Source of the DNA: Thiohalobacter sp.
Lineage (GTDB): Bacteria; Pseudomonadota; Gammaproteobacteria; DSM-19610
Length of the DNA stretch: 41,096 nucleotides
Assembly (NCBI GenBank): GCA_026984515.1
Contig: JALSRZ010000135.1
Location: 1-41,096 of the forward strand
Direction of reading: 5' to 3'
How positions within the stretch are numbered: position 1 is the first letter of the stretch; every line of letters begins with the position of its first letter. Of the stretch, positions 19,468 to 28,857 are shown in pieces. Both the position numbers and the translations under genes were made by a program. The notes under the pieces are model-generated. The model saw only the letters and a list, made by a program, of their open reading frames with translations, had not been told where the DNA came from and made no database searches.

Positions 19468-21684
19468 CTAGAACTTGAACGGGCTCATGCCCATTTTCTC
19501 GACCGCTTCGGCCATGTCGTTGATCAGTTTCGGCGCGCGCTCGATGTCGGTAATGGCGATCTCGTAGGTCTCCACACGTTCTTTTTCGAGACTCAGGGTC
19601 TCCAGCGTGTCGTCGACCTTGCTCATGCGAACGTTGGCCATTTCCGAACCCTTGACGAAGTGGCACTGGTAGTCGTCACCCTTCTGGCAGCCCATCAGGA
19701 TGATGCCGTCGTAGCCGGAGTTCAGCGCGTCGGTGACCCAGATGGTGTTGACGCTGCCCAGGCAGCGTACCGGGATGATGCGGGCAAACTGGCTGTAGCT
19801 GACGCCCTGCTGGGCGGCCATGTCGAGTGCCGGGTAGGCGTCGTTTTCACAGGCCAGCACCAGGATGCGCGGCTTCTCGTCGAACTCATCCGGTATGTCG
19901 ACGTTCTTGATCTGCTGGCCGACGGTATCGCAGGAGTAGTTCTCGAAGGAGATAACACGCACCGGGCAGGCGCCCATGCAGGTGCCGCAACGGCGACAAC
20001 GGGATTCGTTAAATACCGGGAAGCGTTTTTCATCTTCGTCGATAGCGCCGAACGGGCATTCCACGGTGCAGCGTTTGCACTGTGTGCAGCCTTCCTTACG
20101 GAAGATCGGGTACGACAGGTCACCGGAACGTGGATGCGCGGCGCGGCCGACTTTGGCGTTCTCGATTTCCTGGATAGCTTTCAGGGTGGCGCCGGTAGCG
20201 TCATCGATCGCCTGCTGGGTGTCCATCGGCCGGCGTACCGGGCCGCAGGTGTAGATGCCGGTGCGGCGGGTTTCATACGGGAAGCAGATGAAGTGCGAGT
20301 CATTGAAGCCGTACTTCAGGTGCGGCAGATCCTTGCCCTGGCGGTAGTTCAGGTTGAGGATGGAATCCACGCTGACTTCCCACTCGCCGGGTTCGTTCTG
20401 CGGCACTGCGTCGATATCGACGCCGGAGTTGGCGACCATGCCGGTGGCCAGCACCACCAGGTCGGCTTCTTCTTCCACATCTTCGTCGAGGATCATGTCC
20501 TTGAACCTGACCAGCGGTCCGTTACTGCCGGCGACGACTTCACTGACCTTGCCCTTGCGGAAGGTGACCAGCTTGTCCTGGCCGCTGCGGTAGAAGTCCT
20601 CGCCCGGGGCGCCCGGGGTACGCAGGTCGTCGAACAGGATTTCGGTTTCGATGTCCGGGTTCTGGTCCTTGAAGTACATGGCCTGCTTGATGGAGGTCAG
20701 GCAGCAGTCACCGGAACAGTAGTTCAGGTGGCCTTCCTTGTCGCTGCGCTGGCCGGCGCACTGGATGAAGGTGACCTTCTTCACTTCCTTGCCGTCGGAG
20801 GGCCGCTTGATCGGTCCGCCGTTGGCGGCGATGGCCAGCTGTTCCAGTTCCACGCGGTCGACCACGTCCTTGCTCTTGCCATAGCCGAGTTCCGGCAGCT
20901 GGCTGGCATCGTAGGGCGTGGCGCCGGAAGCCTGGATGATGGCGCCGAAGTTTTCGGTGGTGGTAGCACCGCTTTCGGTGCTGATATCGGCGGAGAAACG
21001 GCCCGGTGCACCGGAGGTCTTGCTGATGGTGGCGTTCAGGTGCACGGTGATGCGGCTATCGGCTTCGACTTCGGCGATCAGTTTTGTCACCGGGGTGTCA
21101 ACCGGGTCGGTGTAAGGCGAGTGCATGGGCACGTCTTTCCACATCTTGCCGGCATAGCCGCCGAGGGAACCGGTTTTTTCGACGATGTGTACCGGGTAGC
21201 CGGTTTTGGCGGCCTCGATGGCCGCGGTCATACCGGTGATACCGCCACCGACCACGAGGATGGTGTCGTTACTGCCTTTTTCCTGCTCGGAGGCCGGCAC
21301 GGTGGAGTGTTTGGCTTCGGCACAACCCATGCGGATGTAGTCCGCGGCCATTTCCTGCGTGGTTTCACGCAGGTCGTCCTCGTCGGGACGAATCCAGATG
21401 ACGCCTTCACGCAGGTTGGCGCGTGAAATGGTGACATTCTGGAAGTTAAAGGCCTCGGTCTTGGCGCGGCGTGAACAGGCGCCGATGACCACGCGGTTGA
21501 TGCCTTCGTTGTCGATGTCGGCCTGGATCATCTTCACGCCTTCGGCGGAACACAGGAAGTCGTGCTGCTGCACGACCTGCGCCTTGCCGTCGCGCTGGGC
21601 GATGGTGGCCAGTTCATCGCAGTCCAGGCGTTCGCCCAGTCCGCAACCCTTGCAAATATAAGCTCCAATCTTCATGTCTGCCAC
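19468..21684 (-). CDS. qmoB: QmoB-like HdrA/MvhD-type flavoprotein
   Basis: A 738-residue HdrA-related flavoprotein with a C-terminal MvhD-type domain, as in QmoB. In order: an N-terminal Cys-containing region (ICKGCGLGERLDC, DFLCSAEG, GACSRRAK), FAD site ILVVGGGITGMTAAIEAA, FIQCAGQRSDKE with LNYCSGDCCLTSIKQA, two ferredoxin motifs CTQCKRCTVECPFG and CRRCGTCMGACPVR, and an MvhD part with VLACENDAYPALDM, IPVRCLGSVNTIW and MGCQKGDDYQCHF. It starts 3 nt after qmoA. It likely carries electrons between sulfur metabolism and the quinone pool. Flavin-based bifurcation is possible but unproven. Confidence 0.92.
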   Translation of the reverse strand: MADMKIGAYICKGCGLGERLDCDELATIAQRDGKAQVVQQHDFLCSAEGVKMIQADIDNEGINRVVIGACSRRAKTEAFNFQNVTISRANLREGVIWIRPDEDDLRETTQEMAADYIRMGCAEAKHSTVPASEQEKGSNDTILVVGGGITGMTAAIEAAKTGYPVHIVEKTGSLGGYAGKMWKDVPMHSPYTDPVDTPVTKLIAEVEADSRITVHLNATISKTSGAPGRFSADISTESGATTTENFGAIIQASGATPYDASQLPELGYGKSKDVVDRVELEQLAIAANGGPIKRPSDGKEVKKVTFIQCAGQRSDKEGHLNYCSGDCCLTSIKQAMYFKDQNPDIETEILFDDLRTPGAPGEDFYRSGQDKLVTFRKGKVSEVVAGSNGPLVRFKDMILDEDVEEEADLVVLATGMVANSGVDIDAVPQNEPGEWEVSVDSILNLNYRQGKDLPHLKYGFNDSHFICFPYETRRTGIYTCGPVRRPMDTQQAIDDATGATLKAIQEIENAKVGRAAHPRSGDLSYPIFRKEGCTQCKRCTVECPFGAIDEDEKRFPVFNESRCRRCGTCMGACPVRVISFENYSCDTVGQQIKNVDIPDEFDEKPRILVLACENDAYPALDMAAQQGVSYSQFARIIPVRCLGSVNTIWVTDALNSGYDGIILMGCQKGDDYQCHFVKGSEMANVRMSKVDDTLETLSLEKERVETYEIAITDIERAPKLINDMAEAVEKMGMSPFKF

Positions 21685-21687
21685 GGC

Positions 21688-22974
21688 TTAACCCTCCGCA
21701 CCGGCAACTTTGTTGACCACCTGGATGGCGCGCAGGGCGCTGGCCGTCGCGCTCTGTACCGCGCGGTTGACATCCAGGGCATCCGACGAACAGCCAGCGG
21801 CGAAAAATGCGCCGTTGGCTTCATCCAGTTCCACGAAACCTTCCTCGTTCAGCACCACTTCCATGGGGAAGCCGTCGGCCGGGACGCTGGGCTCCATGCC
21901 GATTGCCAGCACCACCAGCTCATGCGGGTTGCTGTACCGGTGGTATCCCTCGGTGTCCACGCCGTGCAGGACCGGGTTGCCGGTTTCCTTGTCTTCAGTG
22001 ATGGAAGCGACTTTGGACTTGGTGAAGGTGATGTTTGAATCGTTCTGCACCTTCTGGTAGAAGTCATCGATACGGTCGATGGCGCGGATATCGATGTAGT
22101 ACACGGTGCCTTTGGCGTCATCGCCGTACTGCTCGCGCAGGTAGGTGGTCTGCTTCAGGCTGGCCATGCAGCAGATGCGCGAGCAGTGCTTGAGGTGGTT
22201 CATGTCACGCGAACCGGCGCACTGGATGAAAGCGACGTCTTTCGCTTCCTTGCCATCGGACGGGCGCAGGATCTTGCCGCCGGTCGGGCCGTGCGGGTCG
22301 AGCATGCGCTCGAACTCGACGGAGGTGATGACGTTCTGGTAGCGGTCGTAGCCGTAGGGCTGGATTTTGCCGGCGTCGTAGGGTTTCCAGCCGGTGGCCC
22401 AGATGATGGCGCCGACGGTAATGGTGGTCTCGGCTTCGGTCATGTCGAGGTCAATCGCATCGTACTTGCACGCGGCTTTGGCTTTTTCCGCGTCGTCGGT
22501 ACCGATGATAGCCGGGTCCAGCACGAAGCGTTCCGGGTACGCCTGGTTGAACGGCCGGTAGGCGCCCTTGCGCTTGCCCAGTCCGTAGTTGTACTCGTCG
22601 TCGAACTCGGCTTCCACCGCGTTACCGCAGTCGCCGCAGCTGGTGCAGTTTTCATTCACGTAACGCGGTGCGGTCTTCAGCGTAACGCTGTAGTTGCCGG
22701 CGTCACCGCTGATCGAAGTTACCTCGGTCATGGCCATGACCCGCAGGTTGCGGTTGGCCTTGATCCGGCGGAGGTTGATCTCCAGACCACATTTGGGGTG
22801 GCAGAGTTTGGGGAAATATTTATAGAGCTGGCTGACGCGGCCGCCAAGCGATGGGTTCTTCTCCACCAGAATGACCTGTTTGCCGCACTCGGCGGCTTCC
22901 AGCGCGGCCGTCATGCCGCTGATGCCGCCACCCACCACCAGAATCGTCTGGTTGGTTGCGATAACCTCTGACAT
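21688..22974 (-). CDS. qmoA: QmoA-like HdrA-type flavoprotein
   Basis: A 428-residue FAD protein of the HdrA family without extra ferredoxin domains, as in QmoA. It starts with the dinucleotide-binding motif ILVVGGGISGMTAALEAAECG and continues with LGGRVSQLYKYFPKLCHPKCGLE, ENCTSCGDCGNAVEAEF (Cys ligands), WATGWKPYDAGKIQPYGY, and FIQCAGSRDMNHLKHCSRICCMASLKQT. The gene leads the operon. The upstream 366 bp contain an AT-rich promoter-like stretch (about 23098-23155 with palindrome ATCGAA-TCT-TTCGAT at 23116-23130). In sulfur oxidizers Qmo normally links adenylylsulfate reductase to quinones. The apr genes are not in this window. Confidence 0.92.
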   Translation of the reverse strand: MSEVIATNQTILVVGGGISGMTAALEAAECGKQVILVEKNPSLGGRVSQLYKYFPKLCHPKCGLEINLRRIKANRNLRVMAMTEVTSISGDAGNYSVTLKTAPRYVNENCTSCGDCGNAVEAEFDDEYNYGLGKRKGAYRPFNQAYPERFVLDPAIIGTDDAEKAKAACKYDAIDLDMTEAETTITVGAIIWATGWKPYDAGKIQPYGYDRYQNVITSVEFERMLDPHGPTGGKILRPSDGKEAKDVAFIQCAGSRDMNHLKHCSRICCMASLKQTTYLREQYGDDAKGTVYYIDIRAIDRIDDFYQKVQNDSNITFTKSKVASITEDKETGNPVLHGVDTEGYHRYSNPHELVVLAIGMEPSVPADGFPMEVVLNEEGFVELDEANGAFFAAGCSSDALDVNRAVQSATASALRAIQVVNKVAGAEG

Positions 22975-23251
22975 GGATACTCCTCCGTCCAGAGTTACTG
23001 TGACAATTGGTTAAAATGCTTCCGGTCCGGGACGAGCACCGGGCCGGGGCTGAAAAGCGGAGCCAACCATACCCCACCCCCATGCACTGCGCTAGAGAAT
23101 CTATATATAAAGAGCATCGAATCTTTCGATAATAAAATAAGAGGCGTATATATCACCCCGGATTTGTGGGCTTTGTTGCCCTCCCGGGAGAGAAGCGGTA
23201 CCGTCGCCAGCGCACTGTTTTTCGAATCGGGGCGAGACCCGATATAGACAA

Positions 23252-23327
23252 CCGTCATTCCGGCGTATGCCGGAATCCAGGCGGTTGCATCGGGCTTTAT
23301 GGATTCCGGCATACGCCGGAATGACGG
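23252..23327. repeat. Dispersed palindromic repeat upstream of cbbQ
   Basis: Perfect 28-bp arms, CCGTCATTCCGGCGTATGCC... at 23252-23279 and the reverse complement at 23300-23327, with a 20-nt centre. This is a familiar extragenic repeat type; its translation gives the spurious WIPAYAGMT peptide. It ends 14 nt before the cbbQ start, so it will fold next to the ribosome-binding site. Confidence 0.85.
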
Positions 23328-23341
23328 GGGCAGGAACCGGA

Positions 23342-24154
23342 ATGACCGCGCAAGTCATTAAACCAGAAGAATATTGTATCACCGACGAGCCCTATTACGA
23401 GCCCGTCGGCAATGAAATAGAGGTTTTCGAGGCGGCCTGGGCCAACCAGCTGCCGGTACTGTTGAAAGGCCCGACCGGTTGCGGCAAGACGCGCTTCATG
23501 GAACACATGGCGTGGCGCCTGAAGCGCCCGCTGATTACCGTCTCCTGCCACGACGACCTGACTGCCTCCGACCTGGTCGGGCGTTTCCTGATCAGCGGTG
23601 GAGAGACCGTATGGGTGGACGGCCCGCTGGCCAGGGCGGTACGCGCCGGCGGTATCTGCTACCTCGACGAAGTTGTCGAGGCGCGCAAGGACACCACGGT
23701 GGTGATCCACCCGCTGGCGGACGACCGGCGCGTGCTGCCGATGGAGAAGCTCGGCGAAATGCTGGAAGCCGGTGACGATTTTTGCATGGCCATTTCCTAC
23801 AATCCCGGTTACCAGAGTGTGCTCAAGGACCTCAAGCAGAGTACCCGTCAGCGTTTTGTGGCGCTGGAGTTCGATTACCCGGCGGCCGGGCTGGAGGCTA
23901 AGATCATCGCCAGCGAAACCGGGGTGAGCACCGATACCGCTGCGCAGCTGGTCAAGTTTGCCCAGATGACCCGTAACCTGAAGGGCAGTGGACTGGAAGA
24001 AGGCGCCAGTACCCGCCTGCTGGTGCATGCTGCCAAGCTGATGAAAAGCGGCGTAAAACCGGTGGTGGCCTGCCGCTCCAGTATCGCCCAGGCGCTCACC
24101 GATGACGCCGAAATGCTGACCGCTGTAAACGAGCTGAGCGCGTCGGTATTCTGA
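23342..24154 (+). CDS. cbbQ: CbbQ, MoxR-type AAA+ ATPase (Rubisco activase subunit)
   Basis: A 270-residue AAA+ protein. CbbQ hexamers with CbbO remove inhibitory sugar phosphates from Rubisco, restoring activity. Walker A GPTGCGKT is at residues 43-50, Walker B ICYLDEV near 105-111. SASDLVGR-like [18 protein letters not shown] is a CbbQ/NorQ hallmark, and [21 protein letters not shown] holds sensor 1 and the Arg finger region. NorQ is the close paralogue, but the following gene is CbbO-like and there are no nor genes. ATG at 23342 gives the family N-terminus. The longer frame upstream is repeat sequence. Rubisco genes lie outside the window. Confidence 0.9.
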   Translation: MTAQVIKPEEYCITDEPYYEPVGNEIEVFEAAWANQLPVLLKGPTGCGKTRFMEHMAWRLKRPLITVSCHDDLTASDLVGRFLISGGETVWVDGPLARAVRAGGICYLDEVVEARKDTTVVIHPLADDRRVLPMEKLGEMLEAGDDFCMAISYNPGYQSVLKDLKQSTRQRFVALEFDYPAAGLEAKIIASETGVSTDTAAQLVKFAQMTRNLKGSGLEEGASTRLLVHAAKLMKSGVKPVVACRSSIAQALTDDAEMLTAVNELSASVF

Positions 24155-24240
24155 ATATGGTTTTCGACAGTGGGCCTGTTTCGCCCGGGCTTCGGCCTTG
24201 CTGCCCAGGCGAAGCAGGCAGACTGTACCTGTCATAGGCC

Positions 24241-27200
24241 ATGGTCCAGCTCCCGGAAATCCCTGAATCCGCCACCCGCGATGCGCGGGTCGAAACGCCG
24301 TTGGACGATTACGAACTGCTCGACTTCGGGCGCGGCCGCAAGCTGGAACGCTGGGGTGCTTACCTGGTGGAGACGCGCGACGCGCTGGCCACGGGCGAGC
24401 CGTCGACTTCTGGCTGGCAGGCCGACTGGATCTATGTCGATGAAGTCGGGCACGCCGGCCAGTGGGAGCCGACCCGCAGCGGTTTGAAGCGCGAGTGGAC
24501 GGTGACAGTGGCCGGGATCACCGTGCCGTGCCGGCTGGACGCACGCGGCCGGGTCGGGTTGCAGGGCCGGGACCTGCCCTGCGGCCAGTGGGTACGCGAG
24601 CGCATCGACGGCTGCTATGACCTGGAAGACATCCGTCTGCTCAACCTGTTTGGCGGCAACGGGTTTGTCAGCGCGCAGGCTCTGGCTGCCGGTGCTTCGG
24701 TGGTGCACGTGGACGCCGACGCAGAGAGGCTGGCACTGGCCCAATCCCTGGCCGGAACCGCGGGTGTCGACTATGTGCAGGAAAACGTCATGGACTATGT
24801 CGAGGGCCTGCTGCGCCGCCAGCAGCGTTTCGACATGCTTGTACTCCCGGTGCCGGCGCTGGGGCACGGACCGAAGGGGCAGTTGTGGGATCGCGAAGTC
24901 GACCTGCCCCGGCTGGTGAAGTACCTGCCGCGCCTGGTCAGCGATCACTGCCTGGGCATCTGGTTGTCCACCGACGGTGGCGCCATTACCTGGAAAGCCG
25001 AGAGCCTTGGTCAATTGCTGCACGAGGTATTGCCCGGGCACACCATCGAGCCCCTGGTGCCGGGTGTCGGAACCCGCGACGGGCGTTTCCTGCCGGCGGG
25101 CGTCGCGGCGCGCTGGTTCGACGCCACGGATTTTCTCCAGACCGGTGACAGGCCGCTCACCGCGGCCCAGCTGGAAGAGCGCCTGGATGTGCACATGGTG
25201 TCGCTGGGTGCAGCGGAAGAACCGGCGCGCGCACTGGCGGACTACCCGCGAGCACAACAGGATTTCGTGTTGCGCTGTGCCGGCATGGTGGCGCGTACCA
25301 GTTCCGGGATGGCTTACAACTTTGTAACGCACGTGTGTGGTGCGTTACGCCTGATGGACGAAGCCGGTGTGGAGAACTGGCTGTTGTCCTGCATGGATAT
25401 CTACGATACACGCGGCCTGCATCCCGCGGTGGCCGCCTTCAGGGATGTCGAGACTTTTGCGCGCGAGTACCGGGCGCGTCGTAGCGGCCTGGCGCTGGAT
25501 GAAGTGGTCAATGTGCTGGAAGCCTTCGCGCACGGACTGAACGGCCGCCGTCTGAAAGTGGAAGCCGGTGAGCACGTCTACACCGATACGGAAACCCTGT
25601 TTTTGCCGGCCTCGGTCACCCTGTCGGCGCAGCGCGACGAGAATTTCCAGCTGTACAAGGCGATGCTCGTGCACCAGTGGGCGCAGACCTGGACCGGTAC
25701 CTGGCGCATCGATGTCAGCGCAGCATTGTCCCCCTATCCCGACTATGCGAGGGCACTGGCCTGTTTTCATGCACTGGAAACCCTGCGCCTGGACGCGTTC
25801 GTCGCCCGCCAGTTGCCGGGTGTGTTTCGCTCGCTGCAGGCATTTCGTGAGAGCGGTGAAGCCTCCCTTACGGAAGAGTGGCGCCTGGCGCGGCAGCGAC
25901 TGGCACGCGATAGCGCCGGCGTGCAGGACAGTCTGGAACTGCTGCCCGCCTTACTCGACCAGCCCTTGCCGGCCACCACGCCCTACCAGGGCGTGTTGCG
26001 ACCGGCCGACGTGGCGCGCGTGCGTAGTGCGCGTATCGAATCGGACAAACAGGCATTTCGCCTCGGCCTGTTGAAGATGCAGAACGATATCGATACAGCC
26101 CGCGAGCAGGGAGAAGAGGCAGCCGCACAGGAGGATACCGGGGCAGCGCCGGACCAAGCCGACAGCCCTGCGCTGCAACTGCGTGAAGTCCCGTCACAGG
26201 AAACGCCGGACGGCTTCAGCTACGAAATAGAACTTGATGGCCGGCCGCTGGACGTGCCCGACAACGTCAGGGGGACCATGGCCTCGATCCTCCAGGACCT
26301 GGGCGAGATACCCGACGATTACCTGCAGGCGGCGGGCGACGGTATGTACTACGCGGGCGAAATCGAAGCGCCCAGTTCCGAGGATGTGTGGAAGGGAACG
26401 TATCACGAAGAAGGCGCCTTTCTGTATAACGAATGGGACTACGAGCGCCAGAACTACCGCAAAAACTGGGCCGTGTTGCGCGAGATGGACGTGCTCCCGG
26501 GACAGGATCATTTCGTCAGTGACACCCTGTACAAGTACCGCGGGCTGGCCATGGAGCTGCGCCGGACCTTTGAAGCCCTGCGCGGTGAGGACAAGCTGCT
26601 GAAGAGACAGCCGCACGGTGACGATGTCGATATCGATGCGCTGGTCGAAGCGCTGGCCGATACCCGTCACGGCGCGGAAATGTCCGAGCGCCTGTTTACC
26701 CGTATGCACAAGCTGGAACGCAATATCGCCGTCATGTTCATGGTCGACATGAGCGGTTCCACCAAGGGCTGGATCAACGATGCCGAACGCGAAGCGCTGG
26801 TGTTGTTGTGCGAAGCCCTGGAGACCCTCGGTGACCGCTATGCGATCTACGGGTTTTCGGGCATGACCCGCAAGCGCTGCGAAGTCTACCGTGTGAAGCG
26901 TTTCGATGAACCCTGCGGAGAGGAAGTGCGCGCACGTATCAGCGGCATACAGCCCAGGGACTACACGCGCATGGGTGTAACGATACGCCACCTTACCAGC
27001 CTGCTGAATGAAGTCGAGGCGCGTACCAGGCTGCTGATCACGTTGTCCGATGGCAAGCCAGATGATTACGACACGTACCGGGGCGCCTACGGCATCGAAG
27101 ACACACGCATGGCGTTGATCGAGGCCAGGCGCAGCGGCATCCACCCGTTCTGCATCACTATCGATACCGAGGCGCGTGACTACCTGCCACACATGTACGG

Positions 27201-27282
27201 TGCCGTGAACTACGCAGTCATCGATGAGGTGCGCAAGCTGCCGTTAAAGGTGTCGGATATCTACCGGCGGTTGACGACCTGA
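24241..27282 (+). CDS. cbbO: CbbO Rubisco activase adaptor with N-terminal methyltransferase-like domain
   Basis: A 1013-residue protein. Residues from about 315 on match CbbO/NorD: MARTSSGMAYNFVTHVCGALRLM follows a YPRAQQDFVLRC helix region, and the C-terminal von Willebrand A domain has an intact MIDAS (VDMSGS, D836, S838, S840) and LSDGKPDDYDTY. CbbO docks the CbbQ ring on Rubisco through this domain. Typical CbbO is about 700-800 residues. The extra N-terminal 300 resemble the class I SAM-methyltransferase family that starts DYELLDFGRGRKLERWG. It keeps a Rossmann loop LLNLFGGNGF (about 133-142) with acidic D158, but the expected DPP motif is LPVPALG (about 202-208), so catalysis is doubtful. 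The start has a weak ribosome-binding site, 86 nt after cbbQ. Confidence 0.88.
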   Translation: MVQLPEIPESATRDARVETPLDDYELLDFGRGRKLERWGAYLVETRDALATGEPSTSGWQADWIYVDEVGHAGQWEPTRSGLKREWTVTVAGITVPCRLDARGRVGLQGRDLPCGQWVRERIDGCYDLEDIRLLNLFGGNGFVSAQALAAGASVVHVDADAERLALAQSLAGTAGVDYVQENVMDYVEGLLRRQQRFDMLVLPVPALGHGPKGQLWDREVDLPRLVKYLPRLVSDHCLGIWLSTDGGAITWKAESLGQLLHEVLPGHTIEPLVPGVGTRDGRFLPAGVAARWFDATDFLQTGDRPLTAAQLEERLDVHMVSLGAAEEPARALADYPRAQQDFVLRCAGMVARTSSGMAYNFVTHVCGALRLMDEAGVENWLLSCMDIYDTRGLHPAVAAFRDVETFAREYRARRSGLALDEVVNVLEAFAHGLNGRRLKVEAGEHVYTDTETLFLPASVTLSAQRDENFQLYKAMLVHQWAQTWTGTWRIDVSAALSPYPDYARALACFHALETLRLDAFVARQLPGVFRSLQAFRESGEASLTEEWRLARQRLARDSAGVQDSLELLPALLDQPLPATTPYQGVLRPADVARVRSARIESDKQAFRLGLLKMQNDIDTAREQGEEAAAQEDTGAAPDQADSPALQLREVPSQETPDGFSYEIELDGRPLDVPDNVRGTMASILQDLGEIPDDYLQAAGDGMYYAGEIEAPSSEDVWKGTYHEEGAFLYNEWDYERQNYRKNWAVLREMDVLPGQDHFVSDTLYKYRGLAMELRRTFEALRGEDKLLKRQPHGDDVDIDALVEALADTRHGAEMSERLFTRMHKLERNIAVMFMVDMSGSTKGWINDAEREALVLLCEALETLGDRYAIYGFSGMTRKRCEVYRVKRFDEPCGEEVRARISGIQPRDYTRMGVTIRHLTSLLNEVEARTRLLITLSDGKPDDYDTYRGAYGIEDTRMALIEARRSGIHPFCITIDTEARDYLPHMYGAVNYAVIDEVRKLPLKVSDIYRRLTT

Positions 27283-27316
27283 AAAATACACGGCCATTCA
27301 ATAAAACACATCGCGC

Positions 27317-28291
27317 ATGAATAAACTGCACCGCCTGTTTGAGTTGCACCGGCTGTTGAGTCAACGGCGCCGGCCTGTACCGTTGCAGCTTATTTGCGAA
27401 CACATGGAATGCTCGGAATCCACGGCGCGCCGGTTGGTACATGCCCTGCGCGACGACATGAATGCGCCGCTCGAGTACGACCGTGCACAACGCGGCTGGC
27501 GTTATGACGATGTGCCCGGCCAGCGTTACGAATTGCCGGGCCTGTGGTTCTCGCCCGAAGAGCTGTATGCACTGATGGTGTCCTGGCATTTGTTATCCGA
27601 ACTCCAGCCCGGACTGGCGAGCCGTTACATTGAACCCGCGCGGGATAAAATAGAGCAGTTGTTACAGCAGCAAGGCGGGAGTAGTGCGGATATCGGCCGA
27701 CGTATCCGCATTCTGCAAATGGCGGCAAGGCCTGCCGACCTCAAATTGTTCCAACAACTCAGCCGCGCACTGTTTGAACGCCGCCGCATCAGCATCCTCT
27801 ACCATGGTCGCGAACGCGACAAAACGACCGAGCGCGACGTGTCTCCACAGCGCCTTGTCTACTACCGCAGCAACTGGTACCTCGATGCCTGGTGTCACCT
27901 GAGAAATGAGCTGCGCAGCTTCTCGCTGGACCGTCTTTACCTGGTCGATACGCTGGCGCAGGCCGCACGCGAATGCAGCGACAAGCTGCTCGACGGTCAC
28001 TTTAGCCGTGCCTACGGCATTTTCGCCGGCGAACCCGAAAACACCGCGGTGCTGCGCTTTACCCCGGCTGCCGCACGCTGGGTGGCCGACGAACAATGGC
28101 ACCCTGACCAACAGGGTAAGATATTGAAAAATGGCGGGTTCGAGCTTCGCATTCCGTACAGCGATCCACGCGAACTGATGATGGATATCCTCAAGTACGG
28201 GCCGGAGGTCGAGGTGCTGAGGCCGATGAAACTGCGCGAAACAGTTGCCGAAAAGCTTATGAAGGCCGCCCGGCAATACAAAAACAATTAA
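27317..28291 (+). CDS. WYL-domain transcriptional regulator (YafY type)
   Basis: A 324-residue regulator. Residues 1-60 form a DeoR-like winged helix (MNKLHRLFELHRLLSQRRR, CEHMECSESTARRLVHALRDD). Residues about 140-215 are the WYL fold with SPQRLVYYRSNWYLDAWC (W187 Y188 L189) and RSFSLDRL. The end is the WCX-type tail with PYSDPRELMMDILKYGPEVEVLRP. WYL proteins sense ligands, often nucleic acids, and control CRISPR and other defence loci, for example Sll7009 in Synechocystis. It lies directly before the operator at 28292-28310. A damaged copy of its C-terminus recurs at 29037-29155 before cas3. It is probably the controller of the locus. Confidence 0.88.
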   Translation: MNKLHRLFELHRLLSQRRRPVPLQLICEHMECSESTARRLVHALRDDMNAPLEYDRAQRGWRYDDVPGQRYELPGLWFSPEELYALMVSWHLLSELQPGLASRYIEPARDKIEQLLQQQGGSSADIGRRIRILQMAARPADLKLFQQLSRALFERRRISILYHGRERDKTTERDVSPQRLVYYRSNWYLDAWCHLRNELRSFSLDRLYLVDTLAQAARECSDKLLDGHFSRAYGIFAGEPENTAVLRFTPAAARWVADEQWHPDQQGKILKNGGFELRIPYSDPRELMMDILKYGPEVEVLRPMKLRETVAEKLMKAARQYKNN

Positions 28292-28326
28292 CCTGTCAGG
28301 TTTTGACGGGGTTAGGGTGGTATAAG
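28292..28326 (+). promoter_or_regulatory. Operator/promoter copy 1 (nucleotidyltransferase)
   Basis: Inverted repeat CCTGTCA-GGTTT-TGACGGG (28292-28310, one mismatch), 10 nt, then extended -10 TGGTATAAG (28318-28326). The palindrome covers the -35 region, as expected for a repressor site. It begins 1 nt after the WYL regulator's stop. Copy 2 lies before cas3. Confidence 0.65.
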
Positions 28327-28347
28327 GGAAAACAAGGAACGGGAAAT

Positions 28348-28857
28348 ATGAAACTGGACAGCGTCGAACAAATATTCCAAGCACTCAATTCAGCTGGTGT
28401 GCGCTACCTTGTCGCGGGTGGGCTTGCAGTCAATGCTCACGGTTACCTGCGGTTCACCAAGGATGTGGATTTTGTTCTGCAGCTGGCGCCTGACAATATC
28501 CAGCGTGCATTCGCAGCGCTCGGCGCTTTGGGTTATCGGCCGAATGTCCCTGTTACAGGCGAGCAGTTTGCCGATCCCGAGCAACGGGAAAGCTGGGTTC
28601 GGGATAAGGGGATGCAGGTACTGCAGCTATGGTGCGAGGCTCACCGGGAGACGCCCGTCGACATCTTTGTGAGTGAGCCTTTCCCGTTTGACGATGAATA
28701 CAGCCGCGCTCTGGTGAAGCCCCTGTACGGGGATATCGAAGTACGATTTGTTTCCATACCGACACTGATTCAAATGAAACAGGCTGCAGGTCGGGAGCAG
28801 GATCGTATTGATATCGAGCAGTTGCAGATATTGCAGAGCGAGAACGATGGCGAATAA
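28348..28857 (+). CDS. Nucleotidyltransferase (AbiEii/MNT-like)
   Basis: A 169-residue stand-alone nucleotidyltransferase domain. The signature is GG at residues 24-25 followed by TKDVDFVL with D39 and D41, the pattern of AbiEii/MNT-type toxins and antitoxins. VDIFVSEPFPF offers a third acidic strand, and the end VSIPTLIQMKQAAGREQDRIDIEQL is the conserved helical part. ATG at 28348 follows GGAACGGGAAAT. An upstream in-frame ATG at 28303 lies in the operator and is unlikely. It overlaps the next small gene by 11 nt, so the two form a unit. Its place between the WYL gene and cas3 suggests a toxin-like defence accessory. Confidence 0.8.
   Translation: MKLDSVEQIFQALNSAGVRYLVAGGLAVNAHGYLRFTKDVDFVLQLAPDNIQRAFAALGALGYRPNVPVTGEQFADPEQRESWVRDKGMQVLQLWCEAHRETPVDIFVSEPFPFDDEYSRALVKPLYGDIEVRFVSIPTLIQMKQAAGREQDRIDIEQLQILQSENDGE

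Noticed and set aside
19660-21426. 588-codon plus-strand frame antisense to qmoB
   Set aside because: It is a GC-rich shadow of qmoB, which has full family motifs. No motif in the antisense product.
23267-23341. Longer cbbQ start giving a WIPAYAGMT-type N-terminus
   Set aside because: That stretch is the dispersed palindromic repeat; the family N-terminus starts at 23342.
23342-27282. norQ-norD instead of cbbQ-cbbO
   Set aside because: The families are close, but there are no norCB genes nearby and the autotrophic context favours Rubisco activase. Not fully excluded without a tree.
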